In this document: piece after piece, positions 56,868 to 64,000 of the stretch
How the letters are laid out: each line of letters opens with the position of its first letter
Numbering within the stretch: position 1 is the first letter of the stretch
Assembly (NCBI GenBank): GCA_040772225.1
Contig: JAXGYO010000002.1
Coordinates: forward strand, 1,426,001-1,490,000
Reading direction: 5' to 3'
DNA from: JAAYED01 sp040772225
Lineage (GTDB): Bacteria; Chloroflexota; Anaerolineae; UBA1429
Length of the DNA stretch: 64,000 bases
Notes under the pieces: generated by a model
Told to the model about the DNA's origin: nothing
Seen by the model: only the letters and a program-made list of their open reading frames with translations
Database searches by the model: none
Program-made: the position numbers and the translations under genes

Positions 56868-57751
56868 CCGTGCCAAACTGCGACGGAACCGGAGGCCGGG
56901 CGATTTGGATGGATGGACGCGAACTCGCCAGGACGATGCTGGCGGAGCTCGCGGGCCAGTTTGCGCAGCTAACTACTGACACGGGGACTCCAGTAGTCCT
57001 CGCTATCGTGCAAATAGGCCGCGATCCCGCCGCAAGCAGCTACGTGCGCGCTATTGTGCGTTGCTGCGACCGGGTAGGTGTCACGCCGCGCCTGATCACC
57101 CTGGACAGCGATACAGGCCCCTCTGCGCTGGCTGAAACGCTCCACGTCCTCGATGATGACAGCGAAACCGCTGGTATCATCATCCAGTACCCTCTGCCGG
57201 AACTGCTGGCACGAGCTGTCCGCGCACATATGCCCCCACATAAGGATGTGGACGGCATCCACCCTCTAAACGCAGGGCTGCTGGCCCTGGGCGATCCGTC
57301 CGCCCTCGTTCCCGCCACACCGCTCGGGGGTATGGCACTACTCCATCACTACAATGTCGATCTTGAGGGAAAGCATGCCGTGGTGATCGGCAGAAGCCCG
57401 ATTGTGGGCCGCCCAATGGCTCAGCTCCTGCTGCAGGCTCACGCAACCGTGACAATCTGTCACTCTCGCACGCGAGGCCTCGATGAGATCACCCGCTCGG
57501 CAGACATTCTGGCGGTAGCCACTGGTCGCCCCCGCATGGTGACGGCAACGATGGTCAAAAAAGGCGCAACCGTCATCGACTTTGGGGTCAACTTTGTCGA
57601 CGGTCAGATGGTCGGAGACGTGGACACCGAGCCTGTAGCAGAGATCGCCGCGCGCATCACGCCTGTCCCCGGTGGGACCGGCCCCATGACCAATGTGATG
57701 TTGATGCAGAACACGCTAGCTGCTGCCATTAGGCAGCGGCCTCAGGACTGA
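56864..57751 (+). CDS. folD: FolD-family methylene-tetrahydrofolate dehydrogenase with altered catalytic site
   Basis: 295 residues. Blocks: VVLAIVQIGRDPAASSYVRA, GIIIQYPLP, KDVDGIHPLN, PATPLGGMALL, VVIGRSPIVGRPMAQLLL and TPVPGGTGPMTNVMLMQNT. In ordinary FolD the substrate site is Y-x-x-x-K; here it is Y60-V-R-A-I64, so the lysine is isoleucine. Other active-site residues (Q in GIIIQYP, D in KDVDG) are present. In the human enzyme that lysine is needed for cyclohydrolase but not for dehydrogenase activity. Coupled to the FchA-like gene. Confidence 0.93.
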   Translation: MTVPNCDGTGGRAIWMDGRELARTMLAELAGQFAQLTTDTGTPVVLAIVQIGRDPAASSYVRAIVRCCDRVGVTPRLITLDSDTGPSALAETLHVLDDDSETAGIIIQYPLPELLARAVRAHMPPHKDVDGIHPLNAGLLALGDPSALVPATPLGGMALLHHYNVDLEGKHAVVIGRSPIVGRPMAQLLLQAHATVTICHSRTRGLDEITRSADILAVATGRPRMVTATMVKKGATVIDFGVNFVDGQMVGDVDTEPVAEIAARITPVPGGTGPMTNVMLMQNTLAAAIRQRPQD

Positions 57752-58527
57752 TCGCGCTGCGCCGCGAGCTCGCGTAGCTTCAAGATGATCCACACGCTCA
57801 ATGCGGCAAACACCAGGTTGGCGCTTTCAGCGACGGCGAATCCCGCCAGCTGCGCCAGGCCCGGGACAATGACCGCGATGGACATGTGATAGAGAAGCGC
57901 AAAGCCAAACCAGCGTTTCTGGCGTGATACCAGGCTTTCCATCACCAGCAAAGCCCAGGCGACCTGGTGCGGCAGCGCCAGCACGCGTTCCAAAGCCACC
58001 ACCAGTGGCTGCGTCCAGGTAACATTGCGCGCCGCAAGCAGCGCGAGGGACGTTGCCCCGGGAGAGTCCGCTCCGATCTCCCCGGAGAGCAACGGTCCGG
58101 CCAGCAGGTATGCCACAAAGCTCACAAAGGTCAGACCGGCTATCAGCCACATCGTCTCCAGAGCGTTATGGCCCAACCCAAAGGCGACGCCATTCCGCCA
58201 GGTCATGCGCAGGTCTCGGCGCGGAAACAGGTAGCGATAGCCGATCGCCCGGCCGCCCTCTTCGACGAGCGCAGTCACTGTGGCCATGGCCATTAACCAC
58301 ACAAAGGCCCCGCCGGATGATGTCATCCTCTCACCCCAGGCGACATCGACAAAGGCACTAAAGGGAAGCCACGTAAACATCTGGAAGACAGCGAACACAA
58401 GAGCACCATAGGCATATACCGCCCAGGGTGTATGCATCCGGCGCCGGTATAAAAGTATCACTCCGAGAGGATAGCCTACCTGAATCAAGAGTGATACTAT
58501 GAATGCGATCACAATGGCAGTCTGCAA
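57742..58527 (-). CDS. YhfC-family intramembrane metalloprotease-like protein
   Basis: 261 residues from TTG 58527, supported by AGGGGGGACTC upstream. About seven membrane segments. The family's likely metal-binding residues are in ATVTALVEEGGRAIGYR (EExxR, about 82-98), AFGLGHNALETMWLI and ALLYHMSIAVI. Related Firmicutes proteins are annotated as putative membrane proteases; activity is unproven. Its 3' end overlaps folD's end by 10 bases in convergence. Confidence 0.8.
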   Translation of the reverse strand: MQTAIVIAFIVSLLIQVGYPLGVILLYRRRMHTPWAVYAYGALVFAVFQMFTWLPFSAFVDVAWGERMTSSGGAFVWLMAMATVTALVEEGGRAIGYRYLFPRRDLRMTWRNGVAFGLGHNALETMWLIAGLTFVSFVAYLLAGPLLSGEIGADSPGATSLALLAARNVTWTQPLVVALERVLALPHQVAWALLVMESLVSRQKRWFGFALLYHMSIAVIVPGLAQLAGFAVAESANLVFAALSVWIILKLRELAAQRDQS

Positions 58528-58562
58528 GAGTCCCCCCTGACTGGTCAGACGCTCCTGTGGGG

Positions 58563-58590
58563 ATTATAGCAGTCACGGCCACGCCAACAA
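58563..58590 (-). promoter_or_regulatory. Promoter of the YhfC-like gene
   Basis: On the minus strand: TTGTTG (58590-58585), 16-bp spacer, TATAAT (58568-58563) preceded by TGC (extended -10). The TTG start at 58527 lies ~30 bases downstream of the predicted start site. Confidence 0.6.
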
Positions 58591-58647
58591 GTTCGCGGGA
58601 CCCTCCCGCGTATACGCCTTGGACGAGGATTCTGAGAGGAGCATGAC

Positions 58648-59856
58648 ATGAACACTGCACAGATCGCGGATCGCGCTCTCGATCAGGGACAGGGCATCCT
58701 GCGCCTGGCACCGAACTGGGTTCCTCGCAGCTTTTGCATCCCTGGCCGGAGACTCAAACTGCACCCCGATGACTATTACGCGCTGGGCGCCGATCGCGGC
58801 GGCATAGATGAGCGCTGGTTTTCCTCCACCATAGCAGCTGACAATGGTCCCGGGACGCCATCAGACGAAGGCCTGAGCTATGTGGTGTTTGCAGAGGGTC
58901 ACGATCTCAACCGAGTGCCGCTTGCTGAGATGGTGGCATTGCAAGGAGCGCGCATTATTGGGCAGCGGCTCATGGATGCCTACGGCCGCTGGCCCATGTA
59001 TTCCAAATTCTTTGACAATCTCGGACCGCTCCCGCTGCACATGCATCAGATGGCTGTGGACGCCGATCGGGTGGGCCAGCAGCCCAAGCCTGAGGCGTAC
59101 TACTTCCCCACCCAACTGAACAACCACCCGGGAAGATTCCCCCACACCTTTTTCGGGCTGGAGCCAGGCACAACACGCGAGCAGGTGCGGCAATGCCTGG
59201 GCGCCTGGAACAGCGGGGACAACAAGATTCTGAATCTTTCCAAAGCCTACGCCCTTGAGCCGGGGACGGGTTGGGATGTCCCTGCCGGAGTGCTCCATGC
59301 GCCGGGCAGCCTGCTCACCTACGAGCCACAAGCCGACAGTGACGTCTTTGCCATGTTTCAGTCCCTGGTGGACCTGACGCCCATCGACCGAAGCCTGCTC
59401 GTCAAGAATGTGCCCCCGGAACGCCAGGACGATCTTGACTATATGGTCGATATGCTGGATTGGGAACTCAACGTGGATCCCGCGTTTCGCGAACACCGCT
59501 TTGTGGCCCCCAAACCGGTTCGGGATGAACAGGAGATGCGGGACCGAGGCTATGAGGATCTTTGGATCGCCTATCGAAGCCCGGCTTTTTCAGCAAAGCA
59601 GACGACGATCCTCCCTGGACGGCAGGTTACCCTTGTAGATAGCGCATGCTACGGCCTCATCGCCGTTCAGGGTCACGGCCGGCTTGGCGCCTGGGCAATC
59701 GAGACGCCCGCGATGATCCGGTTCGGCCAGCTGACGAACGATGAGTTCTTTGTCAGCGAGGATGCGGCGCGACAGGGAGTAGTGGTCGAGAACAGGAGCG
59801 ACACCGATCCGCTGGTTATCCTCCGCCATTATGGTCCTGGCAATCCCGATCTCTAG
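58648..59856 (+). CDS. Cupin-fold protein related to class I mannose-6-phosphate isomerases
   Basis: 402 residues, GAGAGGAG upstream. The metal-binding cupin strand is LGPLPLHMHQMAVD (about 125-138) with EAYYFPTQLNN following, and YALEPGTGWDVPAGVLHAPG later, the two paired histidine/glutamate blocks of phosphomannose-isomerase-like cupins. The C-terminal ~150 residues contain a second cupin-like barrel (TILPGRQVTLVDSACYGLIA). The reaction is not evident. Monocistronic. Confidence 0.72.
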   Translation: MNTAQIADRALDQGQGILRLAPNWVPRSFCIPGRRLKLHPDDYYALGADRGGIDERWFSSTIAADNGPGTPSDEGLSYVVFAEGHDLNRVPLAEMVALQGARIIGQRLMDAYGRWPMYSKFFDNLGPLPLHMHQMAVDADRVGQQPKPEAYYFPTQLNNHPGRFPHTFFGLEPGTTREQVRQCLGAWNSGDNKILNLSKAYALEPGTGWDVPAGVLHAPGSLLTYEPQADSDVFAMFQSLVDLTPIDRSLLVKNVPPERQDDLDYMVDMLDWELNVDPAFREHRFVAPKPVRDEQEMRDRGYEDLWIAYRSPAFSAKQTTILPGRQVTLVDSACYGLIAVQGHGRLGAWAIETPAMIRFGQLTNDEFFVSEDAARQGVVVENRSDTDPLVILRHYGPGNPDL

Positions 59857-59859
59857 TCC

Positions 59860-59910
59860 CATCGAAAAGAAAGAGGGCGGGCTACCGGTAAGCCGGCAGT
59901 CCGCCCTGTA
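59860..59910 (-). terminator. Terminator at the end of the beta-propeller gene
   Basis: On the minus strand: AGGGCGG (59907-59901) with CCGCCCT (59880-59874), inner GGCT/AGCC pairs, followed by CTTTCTTTTC. It is 16 bases past the beta-propeller stop. On the plus strand it lacks a T run. Confidence 0.7.
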
Positions 59911-59922
59911 TGTCTCTTGAGA

Positions 59923-61824
59923 TCACCCAAGCGCGCGCTTAAAGAGCAACCCGCCCAGGCTCAGGGCGTACAGCGCCTTGCTGTCACCGTCGCCATGCAG
60001 CGCAAGCGACACAAAACTCTTGCCCTCAGCACCCTCAGAGAAGGTATGCCAGGTGCGGCCACCATCGGTAGACCGGTACACGCCGTTGCCAGTAGCCGCG
60101 TACAGCACGCCGCCATCATCGATCTCGCCGGTAGCCAGGATGCTCAGGACATTGGCCCCGGCCGGATCCACGGCGGTGCTGATCCAAACGTCCTTTGCTT
60201 TCCGCAGAGGCCGCAGACAGAAGGGCCCCGTGGCCACCACAGCCTGATCGGCCACCTTGTCAGTGGCGTCCGCCGGCATGGTGATATCCATCCAGCGCGA
60301 CTCTGTCTCCTGCGTGGTGACCTGGTGCCAGGTCCGCCCCTTGTTGCGTGAGCGCCAGAGCACCACCCTGCCTTTGGTACGGCGCGTAGCAGCCACGGCA
60401 GTACCGGCGTAGATGGTGTGATCCTGCTCGAAACCCGGCGACGCGACAATGGTCAACACTGCCTGACTCTTGCTAGGCCCGTCATCGGCGAGGGCCCACG
60501 TAGCGCCGCCGTCCTTACTGGTCAGATACTTGCCCTCGGAGGTCCCGGCCCAGCCCAGGCCTTCACCCGGGACAATAGTGATAGCACTCACGCCGGACTG
60601 ATCGCTCCTCACCCGCCAGGAGCGCCGTGAGCTGGCCAACTGCAGGATGCCGTATTCGTGACTGCTCGCAAACACGGCGCCATCACTTCCTACGTGCAGC
60701 GATGTGATCGGCAGATAGTCATCGAGTCCTTCCATCGCCGTCCACGTAACACCGCCATCAGTAGACGTATAGATGCCCTCCTGTGGCCCCATGGCATAGA
60801 GCGTCCCATCGGACGCTTGCAGCCGTGCAAAACCGCGGGCAACGATGCCACCTGCAGCAGCCCAGGTCTGGCCGCCATCCTCAGACTTGAACACGCCTGA
60901 GTTGTGAACACCAGCCAGCACCACATGCTCGTCACCAGCCAGTGAAAGCACAGAGCCCGGGAGTTCCGCAAGCACTTCCCATGTTTGGCCTCTATCCGAG
61001 GACCCATAGATACCGTTTCCCACACCAGCGAGCATCCTGCCACTCTCAGCGAACTGCGGGTCAAGCCACAGGCAATACACGGGGCCCTCTGCGATCTGCT
61101 CGTGAACCATTGTCCAGCGCCGGCCGCCATCGGTGGATAGATAGAGCACACCGGCCTCTGTGCCAGCAAAGACGGTCTGGTCTTCCATGAAAGCGGGACT
61201 AACTGCCAGTGCGTCGACGAGGTCCTCTTTGGTCACCAGTTCGGTTGCGCGCCAGGCACGGCCACCGTTCCTGGAGATATAGACCCCCTCTTCGGTGGAG
61301 GCCCACATGGTCTCATAGCGCGACCAGTCCGGCGACACTGCTACAGCAAACACAAGCATGCTGTTCAGCCCAAAGCTGGCATCTTCCCAGGTCTTGCCGT
61401 TGTTGCGCGTCACCATGACGCCGCCGCCATCCATGGCGGCGAAGGCCGTACCGTCGGTGCGAAAATTGGGAGAGCTGGCCATCCCGGTCACGGTCCCTTC
61501 GACGTCCCAGCTGGGCTTGCCCTTTTGCCAGGACTTGCCATAGTCCAATGAGACAAACAGCCCTGCATCCAGCGACCCGGCGAAGAGCGCACCACTGGGC
61601 GTAACGGTCAGTCCGCTGATCAATGGGGTCGTCAGACCATTCAGCTGTTGCTCCCAGGTCTTGCCTCCATCTCGGGAAGCGAAAACGCCGCTCCCGGTAG
61701 CGGCCCAGTACCCCGGGGCATCCTCCCTGGGCGAGATGCCAACGGCAAAGACGGTACCGCCATCTACGATGGGGCCCAACAACTGCCAGCTATCTACAGA
61801 GCAGTCTTTGTCAGTAGAGATCAT
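59923..61824 (-). CDS. Multi-bladed BNR/Asp-box beta-propeller protein
   Basis: 633 residues. At least eleven Asp-box-like turns (SRDGGKTW, SLDYGKSW, TRNNGKTW, SRNGGRAW, STDGGRRW, SSDRGQTW, SEDGGQTW, STDGGVTW, SKDGGATW, SRNKGRTW, STDGGRTW), spaced about 40-60 residues, covering the whole chain. It starts MISTDKDCSVDSWQLLGP with no signal peptide, so probably cytoplasmic, whereas most such proteins (Ycf48, sortilin, sialidases) are exported. It overlaps the chaperonin stop by ATGA, so the two are translationally coupled. Function unknown. Confidence 0.85.
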   Translation of the reverse strand: MISTDKDCSVDSWQLLGPIVDGGTVFAVGISPREDAPGYWAATGSGVFASRDGGKTWEQQLNGLTTPLISGLTVTPSGALFAGSLDAGLFVSLDYGKSWQKGKPSWDVEGTVTGMASSPNFRTDGTAFAAMDGGGVMVTRNNGKTWEDASFGLNSMLVFAVAVSPDWSRYETMWASTEEGVYISRNGGRAWRATELVTKEDLVDALAVSPAFMEDQTVFAGTEAGVLYLSTDGGRRWTMVHEQIAEGPVYCLWLDPQFAESGRMLAGVGNGIYGSSDRGQTWEVLAELPGSVLSLAGDEHVVLAGVHNSGVFKSEDGGQTWAAAGGIVARGFARLQASDGTLYAMGPQEGIYTSTDGGVTWTAMEGLDDYLPITSLHVGSDGAVFASSHEYGILQLASSRRSWRVRSDQSGVSAITIVPGEGLGWAGTSEGKYLTSKDGGATWALADDGPSKSQAVLTIVASPGFEQDHTIYAGTAVAATRRTKGRVVLWRSRNKGRTWHQVTTQETESRWMDITMPADATDKVADQAVVATGPFCLRPLRKAKDVWISTAVDPAGANVLSILATGEIDDGGVLYAATGNGVYRSTDGGRTWHTFSEGAEGKSFVSLALHGDGDSKALYALSLGGLLFKRALG

Positions 61825-63422
61825 GGGTTAACGCTCTCCTGTGGTTTTCGATGAATAACGAGTGCATCGGTAGTCAGCAGCATCAGTGCGCCGCTCACTC
61901 CGTGCTCCAGAGCCCGCCGCGCCACTATGGCGGGGTCGGCGATGCCCTTATCAATCATGCTCACGATCTGCTTGCTCACAGCATCCAGGCCGTAACCAGA
62001 ACCCAGTCGCTGTGAGTCATTGACAGCGAGCGGGGGGTGCACACCTGCGTTCTTGGCGATCTGGCGCATCGGCTCCTCAAGGACCTTCGCCAACACGGAC
62101 ACCCCGACGGCCTCATCCCCCTCAGCCTGCACGGCTTTCACGGCGGGAATGCAGGCCAGATACGCAGCGCCGCCACCGGGGACGATTCCGCTCTCCATGC
62201 CAGCTTCCACCGCCGTGATCGCGTGTTTAGCGATCTCCGTCAGCCGCGTACGTTCCGAAGGCGTGAGCGCCCCCACCCGCAACTCGGCGATTCCCCGCGA
62301 GAGCTGACTGGTGAGGATGCGCAATGTATCGCGTTCCTCGGGGTCCCTGGTCACGCGGAGCCTCTCACGGAGACTCTCCATTCGGGCTTGAATGGCAGAA
62401 TGCGATCCGCTGCCGCCGACAATGACGAACTGATCCTTTTCGACCACGATCCGATCGGCATAACCCAGGTCAGCCACTGTGATCATCTCGGGCACCAGCC
62501 CGGACCTGTCATTCAGAGGCTGGCCTCCTGTGAGCACCGCGATGTTCTCAATGGTACCGCGCCGCGCGTCTCCGATTGGCTTCAAGCTGGCGACTGTCGA
62601 CTGCACCGTCTCGCGCTCGTTATTGGCCACCAGGGCCCCAATGGCCTTGTCAGTGATCTTTTTACAGATCACAAATAGCCGCTTACCGCCTGCCTGGGCG
62701 ACCAGATCCAACAGGTGAGCAGCCCCCTCTGCGGTGTCAATGACCAGATCGGCGACCAGAACGTGGACATCTTCCAGCACCGCGGTCCGCTGGATCTGAT
62801 CGGTGAGGAGATACGGGGAGACGAAACCCCCTTCGAACCGGGCCCCTTCGCGATAGGCCCGATCGTGGTAGGTGGCGACGTAGGGGACCACGACGATCTG
62901 AGCATTGGGGCCCAGGACGTCATAGATCTCGCCCAGGAGCTTGCCGATCTCGGCATCTCCTCCGGCTGCCGTAGCGACCGCGGCAATGCGCTCTTCATCA
63001 TCGAGTGGAAGGGCCAGATCCTCCAGGGCTGCAATCGCCGCAGCGAGCCCCTTTTCTATCCCTCTACGCAGAATCATGGCGTTGGCGCCCGCGGCGATCA
63101 CGCGTTGCGCTTCGCGCGCCAGAGCATAGGCGATGACGGCCGAAGTGGCGCTGCCATCGCCCACTTCTTCGCGCATGTTCCACACGATGTGTCGCATCAA
63201 CATGGCGCCTGGATCTTCAGCAGGCTCCGGGAGTTGAATCACTCTACGAACCGCCGTTGCGGCATCGCGGAGCAACTCGATCTCTCGCGTGCCGTCGCGT
63301 TCGTTAGCAATGGCACCTCTCACGGGTCCCAGGGTGAGGCTCACCAGACGCCCCACGGTCTCGAAACCGCGCAGCATCCCGATACGGCTGGCCTCTCCTA
63401 GCAGCAGGTTTGGCTTGGGCAT
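61821..63422 (-). CDS. Divergent GroEL-family chaperonin paralogue
   Basis: 533 residues from MPKPNLLLGEASRIGMLR, after GAGGTG. GroEL-like throughout: SLTLGPVRGAI, REEVGDGSATSAVIAYAL (the Asp of the ATP site), the hinge and apical segment FEGGFVSPYLLTDQIQ, IVVEKDQFVIVGG, SGIVPGGGAAYLACI. Differences: no C-terminal GGM tail, and the Asp corresponding to E. coli GroEL D398 (in VEDALHATRAAVEEG) aligns with His in IAKHAITAVEAG. It is not next to groES. The coupled beta-propeller suggests a specialised role. Own promoter at 63476. Confidence 0.87.
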   Translation of the reverse strand: MPKPNLLLGEASRIGMLRGFETVGRLVSLTLGPVRGAIANERDGTREIELLRDAATAVRRVIQLPEPAEDPGAMLMRHIVWNMREEVGDGSATSAVIAYALAREAQRVIAAGANAMILRRGIEKGLAAAIAALEDLALPLDDEERIAAVATAAGGDAEIGKLLGEIYDVLGPNAQIVVVPYVATYHDRAYREGARFEGGFVSPYLLTDQIQRTAVLEDVHVLVADLVIDTAEGAAHLLDLVAQAGGKRLFVICKKITDKAIGALVANNERETVQSTVASLKPIGDARRGTIENIAVLTGGQPLNDRSGLVPEMITVADLGYADRIVVEKDQFVIVGGSGSHSAIQARMESLRERLRVTRDPEERDTLRILTSQLSRGIAELRVGALTPSERTRLTEIAKHAITAVEAGMESGIVPGGGAAYLACIPAVKAVQAEGDEAVGVSVLAKVLEEPMRQIAKNAGVHPPLAVNDSQRLGSGYGLDAVSKQIVSMIDKGIADPAIVARRALEHGVSGALMLLTTDALVIHRKPQESVNP

Positions 63423-63442
63423 TGCAGACACCTCATTGTCTC

Positions 63443-63466
63443 CGCGGCTTGGCACTTTTTGCCGCG
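63443..63466 (-). promoter_or_regulatory. Hairpin in the chaperonin leader
   Basis: A 6-bp stem CGCGGC/GCCGCG with a 12-base loop between the promoter and the ATG. It is not a CIRCE element (the TTAGCACTC-N9-GAGTGCTAA heat-shock operator), which I looked for and did not find. Confidence 0.4.
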
Positions 63467-63475
63467 CGTGCGGCC

Positions 63476-63504
63476 AGTATAGCATTATTCATAGCGCGCG
63501 CCAA
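63476..63504 (-). promoter_or_regulatory. Promoter of the chaperonin-beta-propeller operon
   Basis: On the minus strand: TTGGCG (63504-63499), 17-bp spacer, TATACT (63481-63476), preceded by TGC (extended -10). It is divergent from the selenoprotein promoter at 63531 with 26 bp between the -35 boxes. Confidence 0.75.
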
Positions 63505-63530
63505 TGTAGGTATTTTCGCCTAGATGTGGC

Positions 63531-63559
63531 TTGCCGCGGATCTGTACGCCGTGTATAAT
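63531..63559 (+). promoter_or_regulatory. Promoter of the selenoprotein gene
   Basis: TTGCCG (63531-63536), 17-bp spacer, TATAAT (63554-63559), about 41 bases before the ATG. Confidence 0.8.
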
Positions 63560-63599
63560 AAATAGGTCGTCTTAACCCATGGTCAAAAGGAGACAGTCC

Positions 63600-63839
63600 A
63601 TGCCAGCAAAAGTAAGTATCCGCTACTGCACCTCTTGAGGCTACCTCCCCAGGGCCGCCAGTCTGGCGAGCCAACTGCTGGATCAGTACAAGAACCGCCT
63701 GGAGCAGGTGACGCTGGTTCCGTCGATGGGCGGGGCCTTTGAGATCAGCGTGAACGACGAGACGATCTACTCCAAGCTGCAGACAGGTCGCTTCCCGAGC
63801 GAGTCAGCCGTCCTTAGCGAAGTAGGCAAAAAGCTCTAA
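63600..63839 (+). CDS. SelW/Rdx-family selenoprotein with in-frame UGA (Sec13)
   Basis: 79 residues if UGA at 63636-63638 is read as selenocysteine: MPAKVSIRYCTS, Sec13, then GYLPRAASLASQLL and on to SMGGAFEISVNDETIYSKLQ, TGRFPSESAV and a TAA stop at 63837. The redox site is C10-T-S-U13, the CxxU motif of SelW, and GxFEI.V.DE..YSKL.TGRFP is the family's typical C-terminal half. The ribosome binding site AAAGGAG stands before the ATG. A hairpin directly after the UGA can serve as the bacterial SECIS. A plain stop would leave only 12 residues, and continued coding character past the UGA argues for recoding. Not visible as a normal ORF. Confidence 0.88.
63636..63675 (+). promoter_or_regulatory. 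Candidate bacterial SECIS hairpin
   Basis: Starts at the UGA. The apical stem is CGCCA-GTC-TGGCG (63656-63668), supported by GGCT (63639) pairing with AGCC (after the stem). The loop begins 22 bases after the UGA, within the 16-37 base range known for bacterial SECIS elements, and its first base is G, as required for SelB recognition. Confidence 0.68.
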
Positions 63840-63861
63840 GGCGCTTACTATCGGGTCTCAA

Positions 63862-63897
63862 AGGGGAGCTATCATCATTGAGCTCCCCTATTTCTTT
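63862..63897 (+). terminator. Terminator of the selenoprotein gene
   Basis: AGGGGAGCT (63862-63870), 10-base loop, AGCTCCCCT (63881-63889), then ATTTCTTT. Perfect 9-bp stem with a T-rich tail, 23 bases past the stop. Confidence 0.85.
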
Positions 63898-63949
63898 GCT
63901 CAGACGGCGCCAACGTACCATGACGCACATGACAATCAAGGAGTATGTG

Positions 63950-64000
63950 ATGGTCAAAGAGATCCGGCTCGCCATAATCGGGCTAGGCAACATTGGCAGA
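63950..64000 (+). CDS. Start of a Rossmann-fold NAD(P)-dependent enzyme (cut by window edge)
   Basis: 17 codons: MVKEIRLAIIGLGNIGR, after AAGGAGTATGTG. G-L-G-N-I-G-R is the dinucleotide-binding loop of Rossmann folds. Homoserine dehydrogenase and Gfo/Idh/MocA-type oxidoreductases begin this way; the fragment is too short to choose. An ATG seven codons upstream (63929) is in frame but has no ribosome binding site of its own. Confidence 0.6.
   Translation, partial: MVKEIRLAIIGLGNIGR

Noticed and set aside
63423..63475. CIRCE operator before the chaperonin
   Set aside because: The only dyad present (CGCGGC/GCCGCG) does not match TTAGCACTC-N9-GAGTGCTAA.
63600..63638. Reading the selW-like gene as a 12-residue ORF or pseudogene
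   Set aside because: The frame after UGA is conserved in style and ends at a proper stop with terminator; the CxxU context and hairpin fit selenocysteine.

Overview
The window is a dense (~60% GC), mostly operonic bacterial chromosome segment. The gene repertoire best fits a member of the Chloroflexota (Anaerolineae-like). Pointers to this are a giant MalT-type ATPase fused to a SARP-like BTAD output domain, a RibXY-type flavin ABC transporter under an FMN riboswitch, a DUF5317 membrane protein, Thr/Pro-rich tails, GT39 membrane glycosyltransferases, a DUF3417-type alpha-glucan phosphorylase and an anaerobe-type NAD(P)-linked [NiFe] hydrogenase. This assignment is inference from gene content; no rRNA, tRNA, CRISPR array or insertion sequence was seen.

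Layout. 1-2461: ruvB (cut by the left edge), queH and queA. 2596-7854: a regulator gene, six tandem genes for ~45-residue hydrophobic peptides (five almost identical in 171-174 bp repeats, one divergent), a DUF5317 membrane protein and an NHLP/Nif11-like small protein; this is the most novel-looking locus. 8015-12882: rdgB, a CBS-ACT protein, a flavin reductase-like gene, tsaE-tsaB-rimI and surE. 12987-17303: a zinc-ribbon membrane protein, a bifunctional-nuclease-family protein and a replication-initiation block (dnaB, a DnaD-like gene, and a DnaC/DnaI-like gene with two fused AAA+ modules). 17347-21065: a membrane glycoside hydrolase and a GT39-like transferase. 21158-31563 (minus): a 12-gene hydrogenase operon whose electron-transfer and regulatory genes look like those of [FeFe] HydABC clusters but whose catalytic subunits are [NiFe] HoxY/HoxH. 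31697-36846 (minus): glucan phosphorylase, a double-CXXC thioredoxin-like protein and a GH2 enzyme. 37129-42391: a HAD hydrolase, an ABC-F protein and a class A PBP. 42520-46241 (minus): a LysM/M23 peptidase, rho and a lipid kinase. 46299-50590: an amidohydrolase, thpR, then the FMN riboswitch and ABC transporter. 50614-54987 (minus): two MFS paralogues, an alcohol dehydrogenase and a DivIC/FtsB-like protein. 55220-59856: an OmpR-type regulator, an RNA-structure-rich spacer, an FchA-like cyclohydrolase with FolD, a YhfC-type membrane protein (minus) and a cupin. 59923-63422 (minus): a divergent chaperonin with a beta-propeller protein. 63600-63839: a small SelW-like selenoprotein with in-frame UGA. 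63950-end: the first 17 codons of a Rossmann-fold enzyme.

How parts fit together. The peptide locus carries, in front of its first peptide, two CGTGAGT heptamers 11 bp apart just upstream of a TATACT box. This is the geometry of SARP operators, so the BTAD regulator next door is the obvious candidate activator. The hydrogenase operon encodes its own maturation endopeptidase and five putative signalling proteins (DRTGG, CBS-HATPase, DRTGG, PHP, HATPase). FolD lacks its usual catalytic lysine while an FchA-type cyclohydrolase is translationally coupled to it, suggesting the two activities are split between two proteins. Many genes have recognisable sigma-70-type promoters with 16-18 bp spacing, including perfect TTGACA/TATAAT pairs in front of rho, the hydrogenase operon and the HAD gene.
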